Shown: in pieces, positions 1-7,507 of the stretch
How positions within the stretch are numbered: the stretch's first letter is position 1
Layout: each line of letters starts with the position of its first letter
Assembly: GCF_001517405.1 (NCBI RefSeq)
Contig: NZ_LN907827.1
Location: 1,742,587-1,806,586, forward strand
DNA length: 64,000 bases
Source of the DNA: Duffyella gerundensis
GTDB taxonomy: Bacteria; Pseudomonadota; Gammaproteobacteria; Enterobacterales; Enterobacteriaceae
Direction: 5' to 3'
The notes under the pieces: model-generated
Databases searched by the model: none
What the model was told of the DNA's origin: nothing
The model's input: only the letters and a program-made list of their open reading frames with translations
Made by a program: the position numbers and the translations under genes

Positions 1-1
1 G

Positions 2-259
2 CTGCTGGCGCTGGTGCAGGAGCAGGCGCAGCGCTTACAGCGCCAGAGCGATGAGCTGGCAGCGATGCGCGAAACGGTGCAGGAGCGCAAGGTGATTGAA
101 CAGGCCAAGGCCTGGCTGATGCAGCAGCATCAATATGATGAACAGCAGGCGTGGCAGACGCTGCGTAAAACTGCGATGAATCAGAACAAACGGGTGATCG
201 ACATTGCCCAGGCGCTGCTGTCGGTCTCGGCAGCACTGAGCGCAGCGGCGCGGCGCTAG
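2..259 (+). CDS. nasR: C-terminal end of NasR, nitrate/nitrite-responsive ANTAR antiterminator (5' truncated by window)
   Basis: About 85 codons are present before the TAG at 257-259. They encode a glutamine-rich helix followed by an ANTAR-type three-helix segment (KVIEQAKAWLM, then DEQQAWQTLRKTAMNQ, then VIDIAQALL), the RNA-binding module of NasR. In the Klebsiella family member an N-terminal NIT domain senses nitrate/nitrite and the ANTAR domain binds leader RNA to stop premature termination of the nas operon. The identity rests on this short domain plus position: directly upstream of the nasF leader, which carries a matching two-hairpin ANTAR target. The sensor domain lies outside the window and cannot be checked. 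Confidence 0.82.
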   Translation: MLALVQEQAQRLQRQSDELAAMRETVQERKVIEQAKAWLMQQHQYDEQQAWQTLRKTAMNQNKRVIDIAQALLSVSAALSAAARR

Positions 260-260
260 C

Positions 261-299
261 TGCACAGCCAGCGTGCGCGATCTGCGTCACGCTGGTGCA
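261..299 (+). promoter_or_regulatory. Two NtrC-binding sites upstream of nasF
   Basis: The first site (261-277) has a perfect GCAC-N7-GTGC core. The second (283-299) keeps one intact half-site (GGTGCA) and a degenerate partner. Their centres are 22 bp apart, so both lie on the same face of the helix, as expected for cooperative NtrC octamers. They lie about 85 and 108 bp upstream of the inferred transcription start of the sigma-54 promoter. Function is inferred from pattern and context. Confidence 0.65.
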
Positions 300-350
300 T
301 TCAGCCTCCCGACGCGCGTTAAGCGCCGCGCCAGCAGGGCTTTTTACAGC

Positions 351-366
351 TGGCACAGCCTTTGCA
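351..366 (+). promoter_or_regulatory. Sigma-54 (-24/-12) promoter of the nas operon
   Basis: TGGCAC-AGCCT-TTGCA matches the sigma-54 consensus TGGCAC-N5-TTGCA at every defined position, with GG at 352-353 and GC at 364-365. The expected start is near 377, giving a leader of about 120 nt before nasF. With the upstream NtrC sites this predicts induction under nitrogen limitation. Confidence 0.88.
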
Positions 367-389
367 AGAAGATAACGACAACACGACAC

Positions 390-441
390 GCACTTGTTTC
401 GCCAACGGCGGTGATACGAGTGCTTTGGATAAAGGCGTCCA
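390..441 (+). promoter_or_regulatory. ANTAR-type antiterminator leader RNA (P1 and P2 hairpins) for NasR
   Basis: P1 (390-423) is a long stem with one T-T mismatch closing a hexaloop AACGGC (404-409). P2 (426-441) is a short stem closing a hexaloop AAAGGC (431-436). Both loops carry A at position 1 and G at position 4, the signature of RNAs bound by ANTAR proteins. P2 uses bases 431-440, which also form the 5' arm of the terminator at 431-474, so P2 and the terminator exclude each other. Stabilisation of P1/P2 by nitrate-bound NasR would allow read-through into nasF. Confidence 0.85.
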
Positions 442-478
442 TTCGCATGCTCCGGCAGCGCGAAGGACGCCTTTTTTT
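431..478 (+). terminator. nas leader attenuator terminator
   Basis: AAAGGCGTCC (431-440) pairs with GGACGCCTTT (465-474), and TTCGC/GCGAA extends the stem inside with one bulged A at 441. A T-tract follows at 472-478. It sits between the sigma-54 promoter and the nasF start, so it acts as a conditional terminator in the leader. Confidence 0.92.
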
Positions 479-498
479 GTCTCTTTTTTTCGGGAGCG

Positions 499-1752
499 AT
501 GATGACGAAAGCAACGGGTAGCTGGTCAAGACGGCAGTTTCTGCTGGCAGGCGCGGTGACGGGCGGCAGCTATATGCTGCCCGGTTTGCGCAACGCAGTA
601 TGGGCCGCCGGTTCTGACGCACCGGAAAAAAGCGCGCTGCGCGTCGGGTTTATTCCGCTCACCGACTGCGCACCGGTGATTATGGCCGCGGTAAAAGGCT
701 TCGATAAGAAATATGGCCTGCAGCTGCAGCCGAGCAAAGAGGCGAGCTGGGCGGCGGTGCGCGACAAACTTACCTCCGGCGAGCTGGATGCGGCACATGC
801 CCTCTACGGCATGATTTATGGCCTGCAACTGGGCGTTGCCGGTCCGCAGCATGACATGGCGGTCTTGATGACCCTGAACAACAACGGCCAGGCGATCACG
901 CTATCGCGCCAGTTACAGGAGATGAAGATCACCGATGGTGCCAGTCTGCAACGCGCCATCGCCGCCAAAGAGAAGGGCAGTTACACCTTTGCTCATACCT
1001 TTCCCACCAGCACCCACGCGATGTGGCTCTATTACTGGCTCGCCAGCGCCGGTATCAATCCCTTTACCGACGTGCGCACGGTCGTGGTACCGCCGCCGCA
1101 GATGGTGATGAACATGAAAATAGGCAACCTGAACGGTTACTGCGTGGGCGAGCCGTGGAATCAGCGCGCTATCAGCGACAACCTTGGCTTTACCGCCACC
1201 ACGTCGCAGGCGATCTGGCCCGATCATCCCGAAAAAGTGCTGGCAACGCGGGCTAACTGGGTGGCGGAGCATCCCCATACCGCCCGTGCGCTCACCGCCG
1301 CGGTGCTCGATGCCGCGCGCTGGATCGACGCCTCTGAGGCGAACCGTCAGGAAACCGCCCGTGTAATCGCCCAACGCGCCTGGATCAACACCCGTGTTGA
1401 GACTATTGAAGGGCGCATGCTCGGCCGCTACGAGGATGGTCTCGGCAAACGCTGGCAGGATGCGCACCCGATGCGCTTCTTTAATGACGGCGCGGTGAGC
1501 TATCCGTGGCTCTCCGACGGCATGTGGTTTTTAACGCAGCAGAAACGCTGGGGCCTCCTAAAGCAGGATCCCGATTATCTGGCGGTCGCCCGTCAGGTCA
1601 ACCGCATTGATATCTATCAGCAGGCGGCCAGCGCGGTCGGCAACATCAGCGTGCCCGCCACGTCACTGCGCAGCAGCACGCTGTTTGACGGCAGCGTCTG
1701 GGATGGCAGCGATCCTGCCGCCTATGCCGCCCATTTCGCGATTAAACGTTGA
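499..1752 (+). CDS. nasF: Periplasmic nitrate-binding protein of the ABC importer (NasF/NrtA family)
   Basis: This 417-residue protein begins with a twin-arginine export signal (SRRQFLLAG at about residues 10-18, then a hydrophobic stretch and an Ala-rich cleavage region). The mature part starts as RVGFIPLTDCAPVIMAA, typical of the NrtA/CmpA/SsuA solute-binding fold. It should capture nitrate or nitrite in the periplasm for the NasE-NasD transporter encoded just downstream. ATGs at 499 and 502 are both possible, preceded by GGGAG at 492-496. It is the first gene after the attenuator and is separated from nasE by 10 bp. The twin-arginine signal suggests export of the folded protein. Confidence 0.9.
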   Translation: MMTKATGSWSRRQFLLAGAVTGGSYMLPGLRNAVWAAGSDAPEKSALRVGFIPLTDCAPVIMAAVKGFDKKYGLQLQPSKEASWAAVRDKLTSGELDAAHALYGMIYGLQLGVAGPQHDMAVLMTLNNNGQAITLSRQLQEMKITDGASLQRAIAAKEKGSYTFAHTFPTSTHAMWLYYWLASAGINPFTDVRTVVVPPPQMVMNMKIGNLNGYCVGEPWNQRAISDNLGFTATTSQAIWPDHPEKVLATRANWVAEHPHTARALTAAVLDAARWIDASEANRQETARVIAQRAWINTRVETIEGRMLGRYEDGLGKRWQDAHPMRFFNDGAVSYPWLSDGMWFLTQQKRWGLLKQDPDYLAVARQVNRIDIYQQAASAVGNISVPATSLRSSTLFDGSVWDGSDPAAYAAHFAIKR

Positions 1753-1762
1753 GGATTGCCCC

Positions 1763-2629
1763 ATGAAAAGCCAAATAGTTGCGCTCCGTCGCCCTGATTC
1801 GCCCTCCGCCGAGGTGCTTCCTTTACCGCCCGCGGCCGTCAGGCGTCGCGCGCCCTGGTTACGGCCGCTGATTCAGCGGCTGCTGCCCGGCCTGTGTGGC
1901 ATCGTGCTGCTGCTGATGGTATGGCAAATGGCCGCCATCTGGAGCAGCGGCTTTCCTGGTCCCTGGACCACCTGGCAGGCGGCGGTGACGCTGTTTGCTG
2001 ACCCTTTCTATAACGGCGGTCCCAACGATCGCGGCATCGGCTGGAACGTGCTGGCGTCGTTGCAGCGCGTGGCGGTCGGGTTTGGGCTGGCGGCGCTGGT
2101 CGGCATTCCGGCGGGCTTTCTGCTCGGGCGTTACCGCTTTCTGGCCAGCATGTGTAACCCGATCATCGCATTGCTGCGCCCGGTCAGCCCGCTCGCCTGG
2201 TTACCGATTGGGCTGCTGCTGTTTCAGCGGGCGGAACCGGCCTCAAGCTGGACCATTTTTATCTGTTCTGTCTGGCCGATGGTGATTAACACCGCCGAGG
2301 GCGTGCAGCGCATTCCCCAGGATTACCTCAACGTGGCGCGGGTGTTGAACCTGTCGGAGTGGACGGTGATGCGCAAAATCCTGTTTCCGGCGGTGCTGCC
2401 TGCGGTGCTGACTGGCGTCCGCCTTTCGGTAGGCATCGCCTGGCTGGTGATCGTCGCGGCAGAAATGCTCACCGGCGGCCTGGGTATCGGCTTCTGGATC
2501 TGGAACGAGTGGAACAACCTCAATGTGGAAAACATTCTTGTCGCCATTGTGATCATCGGCGTGGTTGGCCTGTTGCTTGAACAGGCGCTGATGCTGCTGG
2601 CACGTCGATTCAGCTGGGAAAACCGTTAA
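1763..2629 (+). CDS. nasE: Nitrate ABC transporter permease (NasE/NrtB family)
   Basis: Inner-membrane permease of 288 residues with a cytoplasmic N-terminus, several hydrophobic helices and the EAA-type coupling loop near ARVLNLSEWTVMRKILFP, which contacts the ATPase. The reading frame stays open upstream into nasF, but ATG 1763, 10 bp after the nasF stop and behind GAGGA, gives the family's usual length. It should form the translocation path for nitrate delivered by NasF. The gene ends 10 bp before nasD. Confidence 0.9.
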   Translation: MKSQIVALRRPDSPSAEVLPLPPAAVRRRAPWLRPLIQRLLPGLCGIVLLLMVWQMAAIWSSGFPGPWTTWQAAVTLFADPFYNGGPNDRGIGWNVLASLQRVAVGFGLAALVGIPAGFLLGRYRFLASMCNPIIALLRPVSPLAWLPIGLLLFQRAEPASSWTIFICSVWPMVINTAEGVQRIPQDYLNVARVLNLSEWTVMRKILFPAVLPAVLTGVRLSVGIAWLVIVAAEMLTGGLGIGFWIWNEWNNLNVENILVAIVIIGVVGLLLEQALMLLARRFSWENR

Positions 2630-2639
2630 GGAGTAGCCA

Positions 2640-3440
2640 ATGCGTAACATTATTCAGGTAGAGCAGGTGAGCCAGCGTTTTACCACCGCCAGCGGCGATT
2701 TTCTGGCGCTCGATCGGGTGAGCTTTGCTATCCGCGAAGGGGAAACCCTCAGTCTGATCGGCCATTCCGGCTGCGGAAAATCAACGCTGCTCAATCTGAT
2801 CGCCGGACTGACGCTGCCCTCCAGCGGCGGCCTGATCTGCGACCAGCGGGAAATCAGCGGGCCAGGCCCGGAGCGCGCGGTGGTGTTTCAGAATCACTCG
2901 CTGCTGCCGTGGCTGACCTGTCGCGAGAACGTCGCGCTGGCGGTGGATCAGGTGTTTAAAGGCACCATGAGCAAGGCTGAAAAGCAGGCGTGGATTGTCC
3001 ATAACCTTGAGCTGGTGCAGATGGCGCACGCCCTGGATAAACGGCCCGGTGAGATCTCAGGCGGCATGAAACAGCGGGTGGGCATCGCCAGAGCACTGGC
3101 GATGAAGCCGAGGGTGCTGCTGCTTGATGAGCCTTTTGGCGCACTTGATGCGCTGACGCGCGCCCATCTACAGGACGCCGTGATGCGCATTCAACAGAAG
3201 CTCAATACCACCATCGTGCTAATCACGCACGACGTCGATGAAGCCGTGCTGCTCTCCGATCGGGTGCTAATGATGACCAACGGCCCGGCGGCGACGGTGG
3301 GCGAGATCCTGGCGATCGACTTGCCGCGTCCACGCTCGCGGGTGGCGCTGGCGGATAACCCGCACTATCACCATCTGCGCCAGCAGATCCTGCACTTTCT
3401 TTATGAAAAGCAGATTGTGACGGCACAGGAGCACGCATGA
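2640..3440 (+). CDS. nasD: Nitrate ABC transporter ATP-binding protein (NasD/NrtD family)
   Basis: ABC ATPase of 266 residues with Walker A GHSGCGKST at 41-49, Q-loop in VVFQNHSLLPWL, signature ISGGMKQR, Walker B LLLDEPFGALD and the switch His in LITHDVDEA. It lacks the C-terminal NasF-like domain seen in some cyanobacterial NrtC proteins, so it corresponds to the NrtD type. The stop overlaps the next start (ATGA at 3437-3440), indicating translational coupling with nasCB. Confidence 0.92.
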   Translation: MRNIIQVEQVSQRFTTASGDFLALDRVSFAIREGETLSLIGHSGCGKSTLLNLIAGLTLPSSGGLICDQREISGPGPERAVVFQNHSLLPWLTCRENVALAVDQVFKGTMSKAEKQAWIVHNLELVQMAHALDKRPGEISGGMKQRVGIARALAMKPRVLLLDEPFGALDALTRAHLQDAVMRIQQKLNTTIVLITHDVDEAVLLSDRVLMMTNGPAATVGEILAIDLPRPRSRVALADNPHYHHLRQQILHFLYEKQIVTAQEHA

Positions 3441-6400
3441 AACCGCATCTGGTGGTGATCGGTAACGGCATGGCGGCGCTGCGCATGGTGGAAACTCTGC
3501 TGCAACTGGCGCCAACGCGTTACCGCATCACCATTATTGGCCGTGAGCCGGGCGGTAACTACAACCGCATCCAGCTGTCGCCGGTGCTGGCGGGTGAGAA
3601 AGATTTTGCAGCAACGCTCCTGCATCCGCTGAGCTGGTATCAGCAGCAGGACATTATGTTATACAGCGGCGAAAGCGTGCTGACAGTGGATCGCCCGGCG
3701 CGCAGGTTGCGCACCGATCGCCGTGAGATCGCCTGGGATTTGCTGGTGTTTGCCACCGGTTCGTTACCGTTTATTCCCGCCATCCCCGGCGCAAACTTGA
3801 TGCATGTCAAAGGGTTCCGCGACTACGCAGACGTAAAATGGATGCTGGCGGCATCCGGGCCGGTGGTGGTGCTGGGCGGAGGTTTATTAGGCATTGAAGC
3901 CGCCGCGGCGCTGCGTCAACAGGGACGAGAGGTCACGCTGGTGCACCGTCAGGGCCATCTGCTTGACCGGCAGCTGGATCGCCGCGCAGGCGAACTGCTG
4001 CGGCATACGCTGGAAGCGCGCGGGCTACAGATTCGGGTTAATCAGCAACTGACGCAGATTAATAGTGACAGCGTCACGCTGAATGATGGCAGCGCACTGG
4101 CGGCGAAGCGGGTGGTTATTGCCACTGGCGTTGTGCCGGAAAAGCGGCTGGCAGCCGCGGCAGGCCTGGCATGCGGCAAGGGCATTCTGGTTGACGGCCA
4201 GCTGTGTACTGCCGATCCGGCCATCAGCGCGTTGGGTGAATGCGCCGAAATCAACGGCGAGACTGTTGGCCTGCTGGCACCGTGCCTGGCGCAGGCAGCG
4301 GTATTGGCGCACCGGCTGGCCGGACAGCCGATCGACGATTACCGCGCCGTCGACGAGGGTACGCGGTTGAAGGTCAGCGGCATCAGCCTGTTCAGCGCAG
4401 GCGACATCAGCGAATCCCTGCCCGGTTACACCAGCTTTGATCCCCTGAGCCAGCACTATCGCCGACTCTTTCTGCGCGACGGGCGGCTGTGCGGCGTCGT
4501 GCTGTATGGCGACAGCCGCCAGGCCAACGCGCTGCAGGAAAAACTACAGCAACAGGCGCCGGTCACCGCCGACGCGCTATTTGATCTTGAGACGTCTGAA
4601 CAGCAGCCACGGGCTGCGGGGAATACGATGATGAAACCGGTTTTAGCAGTGATTGGCCACGGCATGGTAGGCCACCATTTTCTTGAGCAGCTGGTCGCGA
4701 AAGGCCTGCATCAGCACTATCACATCGTGGTTTACGGCGAGGAGCGGCACACCGCCTATGACCGCGTGCATCTCTCAGACTATTTTGCTGGCCGCACGCA
4801 CGCCGATCTTTGCCTGGTCAGCGGCGACTTTTTTAGCGACAACGCCATCGAGTTGCGTAGCGGCTGCGAAGTGGTGGCGATCGATCGTCAGCGCCGCTGC
4901 CTGCGCGACGGCACCGGCCGGGAACTCGCCTTTGACAAGCTGGTGCTCGCCACCGGCTCTTACGCCTTCGTGCCGCCGGTGCCCGGCCACGATCTGCCCG
5001 GCTGCCATGTCTATCGCACGCTGGACGATCTCGACGCGATTGCCGCCCGCGCGAAACAGGCGCGTCGCGGCACGGTGATTGGCGGCGGTCTACTGGGGCT
5101 GGAAGCGGCCAACGCGCTGAAGCAGCTCGGCCTTGCCACCAGCGTGGTGGAATTTGCGCCGCGCCTGATGGCGGTGCAGCTGGATGACGGTGGCGCGCAG
5201 ATGCTGGCGCGCAAAATCAACGCGCTGGGCGTTGACGTTTTCACCAGCAAAGAGACGCGTGACATCAGCCGTCAACCCGACGGCTCGCTGCGGCTGCAGT
5301 TTGCCGATGGCGAAACGCTGGACACCGATCTGCTGCTGTTCTCCGCCGGGATTCGCCCGCGCGATAACCTGGCGCGTGAAGCGGGTTTGACGCTTGGTCC
5401 GCGTGGCGGCATCTGCGTTGACGATCGCTGCGTCACTTCCGATGAGCAGATTTTCGCCATCGGCGAATGCGCGTTGTGGAACGGTCAGCTGTTTGGCCTG
5501 GTGGCGCCAGGTTACCAGATGGCGCGGGTGGCCGCAGCCGCGCTGGCCGGGGAAGCCACCACCTTTGGCGGCGCTGACATGAGCACCAAACTCAAGCTGC
5601 TGGGCGTGGAAGTCGCCTCGTTTGGCGATGCGCATGGTCGCACGCCGGAAAGCCAGAGCTATCACTGGACCAACGGCCCGCAGGAGATCTACAAGAAAAT
5701 CGTCGTCGACAGCAGCGGTAAGCGGCTACTGGGCGGGGTGCTGGTGGGTGACAGTAGCGAATACAGCACGCTGCTGCAGATGATGCTCAATGAGATGGCG
5801 CTGCCTGCCCAGCCGGAAACGCTGATTCTGCCAGCGGTCGCCGGTGCGCCGGTGAAAGCGCTCGGCGTGGCGGCGCTGCCGGACAGCGCGCAGATCTGTT
5901 CCTGTTACAACGTCAGCAAAGGCGATATCTGTCAGGCGGTCAGCGACGGCCACGGCACCGTTGCCGCCATCAAAAGCCACACTAAAGCGGCCACCGGCTG
6001 CGGCGGCTGTGCGGCGCTGGTGAAACAGGTGATGGAACACCAGCTGGAGACGCTGGGCGTGGAGGTGAAAAAAGATATCTGCGAACATTTCGCCTGGTCG
6101 CGTCAGGAGCTGTATCACCTGATCCGCGTCGGCAATATTCATAGCTTTGACCAGCTGATTAAACAGCACGGGCGCGGCCACGGCTGCGAAATCTGTAAGC
6201 CGCTGGTGGGCTCGCTGCTCGCGTCGTGCTGGAACGATTATCTGCTGCAACCGCAGCATCTGCCGTTGCAGGACACCAACGATCGCTACTTTGCCAATAT
6301 CCAGAAAGATGGCACCTATTCCGTGGTGCCGCGCATACCGGCCGGTGAGATTACCCCTCAGGGATTGATTGCCATCGGCGAAGTGGCGCAGCGCTATAAC

Positions 6401-7507
6401 CTCTACACCAAAATCACCGGCGGCCAGCGTATCGACCTGTTTGGCGCCCAGCTGGCCCAGCTGCCGGAAATCTGGCAGCAGCTGGCGGCCGCAGGCTTTG
6501 AAACCGGCCACGCCTACGGCAAGTCGCTGCGCACGGTGAAATCGTGCGTCGGTTCAACCTGGTGCCGTTACGGCGTTAAGGATTCCACTGGCTTCGCCAT
6601 TGCGCTGGAGAACCGCTACAAAGGGCTGCGTTCGCCGCATAAAATTAAAATGGCGGTCTCCGGCTGCACCCGAGAATGCGCCGAGGCGCAAAGCAAAGAC
6701 ATTGGCGTCATCGCCACCGAAAAGGGCTGGAATCTTTACGTCTGCGGCAACGGCGGCATGAAGCCGCGCCATGCCGACCTGTTCGCCAGCGATCTTGATG
6801 ACGCCACGCTGATCCGTTATGTCGATCGCCTGCTGATGTTCTACATCCGCACCGCCGATCGTCTGCAACGCACCAGCGTCTGGAGGGATAATCTGGAAGG
6901 CGGCCTGGACTATCTGCGCGACGTGGTGATTAACGATTCGCTGGGACTGGGCGACGAGCTGGAAGCGGAGATGCAGGCGGTGGTCGACAGCTACCAGTGC
7001 GAATGGCAAACCACGCTGCAACAGCCGGAAAATCTGGCACGCTTTACCGCTACCGTTAACAGCACGGCGGCCGACGAAACCATTCGCTGGCAACACGAAC
7101 GCGATCAGATACGCCCGTCAACCGAGACGCTTATTCCGGTGATGCAGCTGCCGGAGGAGCCGTGGAGCGCCATTTGCCCACAGGAAACCATTCCGGCGCA
7201 GGCGGGTATCGGCGCGCGGCTGGGCAACCATCGCATCGCGCTGTTTCGTTTCGACGGCGCGCTCTATGCGCTGGATGATATTGAGCCAGGCACCCAGGCG
7301 AGCGTACTGTCGCGCGGGCTGCTGGGCGACGTGGCGGGTGAACCGGTGCTGATCTCGCCGCTCTACAAGCAGCGCTTCCGCCTGCGCGACGGTCAGTCGC
7401 TGGAGCAGGCGGACCGTCGGCTGCGTTGCTGGCCGGTGAAAGAGCAGGGAGGCATGGTGTGGGTGGCTAATGCACCGCTGGACGTTGCGCTGGCGGCAGC
7501 ATCATGA
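3437..7507 (+). CDS. nasB: NasC-NasB fusion: NADH/FAD electron-transfer subunit of nitrate reductase fused to assimilatory nitrite reductase
   Basis: One open frame of 1356 residues. Residues 1 to about 397 form a complete FAD/NAD(P) oxidoreductase like Klebsiella NasC (GNGMAALRM and LGGGLLGIEAA nucleotide motifs). From Met398 it reads as a full NirB-type nitrite reductase: a second FAD/NAD module (GHGMVGHHF, IGGGLLGLEAA), a Bfd-like 2Fe-2S motif (C821, C823, C855, C858), a second Bfd-like segment, and the siroheme/4Fe-4S ligands C1037, C1043, C1077, C1081. The last 110 or so residues resemble NirD, a Rieske fold without the metal-ligand Cys/His. Cytoplasmic reduction of nitrite to ammonium with NADH is expected, plus electron supply to NasA from the N-terminal part. 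Klebsiella encodes NasC and NasB separately. Here GGGGA at 4618-4622 precedes ATGs at 4628/4631, so a separate NasB of 958-959 residues could also be made. Confidence 0.9.
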   Translation: MKPHLVVIGNGMAALRMVETLLQLAPTRYRITIIGREPGGNYNRIQLSPVLAGEKDFAATLLHPLSWYQQQDIMLYSGESVLTVDRPARRLRTDRREIAWDLLVFATGSLPFIPAIPGANLMHVKGFRDYADVKWMLAASGPVVVLGGGLLGIEAAAALRQQGREVTLVHRQGHLLDRQLDRRAGELLRHTLEARGLQIRVNQQLTQINSDSVTLNDGSALAAKRVVIATGVVPEKRLAAAAGLACGKGILVDGQLCTADPAISALGECAEINGETVGLLAPCLAQAAVLAHRLAGQPIDDYRAVDEGTRLKVSGISLFSAGDISESLPGYTSFDPLSQHYRRLFLRDGRLCGVVLYGDSRQANALQEKLQQQAPVTADALFDLETSEQQPRAAGNTMMKPVLAVIGHGMVGHHFLEQLVAKGLHQHYHIVVYGEERHTAYDRVHLSDYFAGRTHADLCLVSGDFFSDNAIELRSGCEVVAIDRQRRCLRDGTGRELAFDKLVLATGSYAFVPPVPGHDLPGCHVYRTLDDLDAIAARAKQARRGTVIGGGLLGLEAANALKQLGLATSVVEFAPRLMAVQLDDGGAQMLARKINALGVDVFTSKETRDISRQPDGSLRLQFADGETLDTDLLLFSAGIRPRDNLAREAGLTLGPRGGICVDDRCVTSDEQIFAIGECALWNGQLFGLVAPGYQMARVAAAALAGEATTFGGADMSTKLKLLGVEVASFGDAHGRTPESQSYHWTNGPQEIYKKIVVDSSGKRLLGGVLVGDSSEYSTLLQMMLNEMALPAQPETLILPAVAGAPVKALGVAALPDSAQICSCYNVSKGDICQAVSDGHGTVAAIKSHTKAATGCGGCAALVKQVMEHQLETLGVEVKKDICEHFAWSRQELYHLIRVGNIHSFDQLIKQHGRGHGCEICKPLVGSLLASCWNDYLLQPQHLPLQDTNDRYFANIQKDGTYSVVPRIPAGEITPQGLIAIGEVAQRYNLYTKITGGQRIDLFGAQLAQLPEIWQQLAAAGFETGHAYGKSLRTVKSCVGSTWCRYGVKDSTGFAIALENRYKGLRSPHKIKMAVSGCTRECAEAQSKDIGVIATEKGWNLYVCGNGGMKPRHADLFASDLDDATLIRYVDRLLMFYIRTADRLQRTSVWRDNLEGGLDYLRDVVINDSLGLGDELEAEMQAVVDSYQCEWQTTLQQPENLARFTATVNSTAADETIRWQHERDQIRPSTETLIPVMQLPEEPWSAICPQETIPAQAGIGARLGNHRIALFRFDGALYALDDIEPGTQASVLSRGLLGDVAGEPVLISPLYKQRFRLRDGQSLEQADRRLRCWPVKEQGGMVWVANAPLDVALAAAS

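Noticed and set aside
273..521. 82-codon frame across the nas leader
   Set aside because: It runs through the sigma-54 promoter, the ANTAR hairpins and the terminator. The region is regulatory RNA, not coding.
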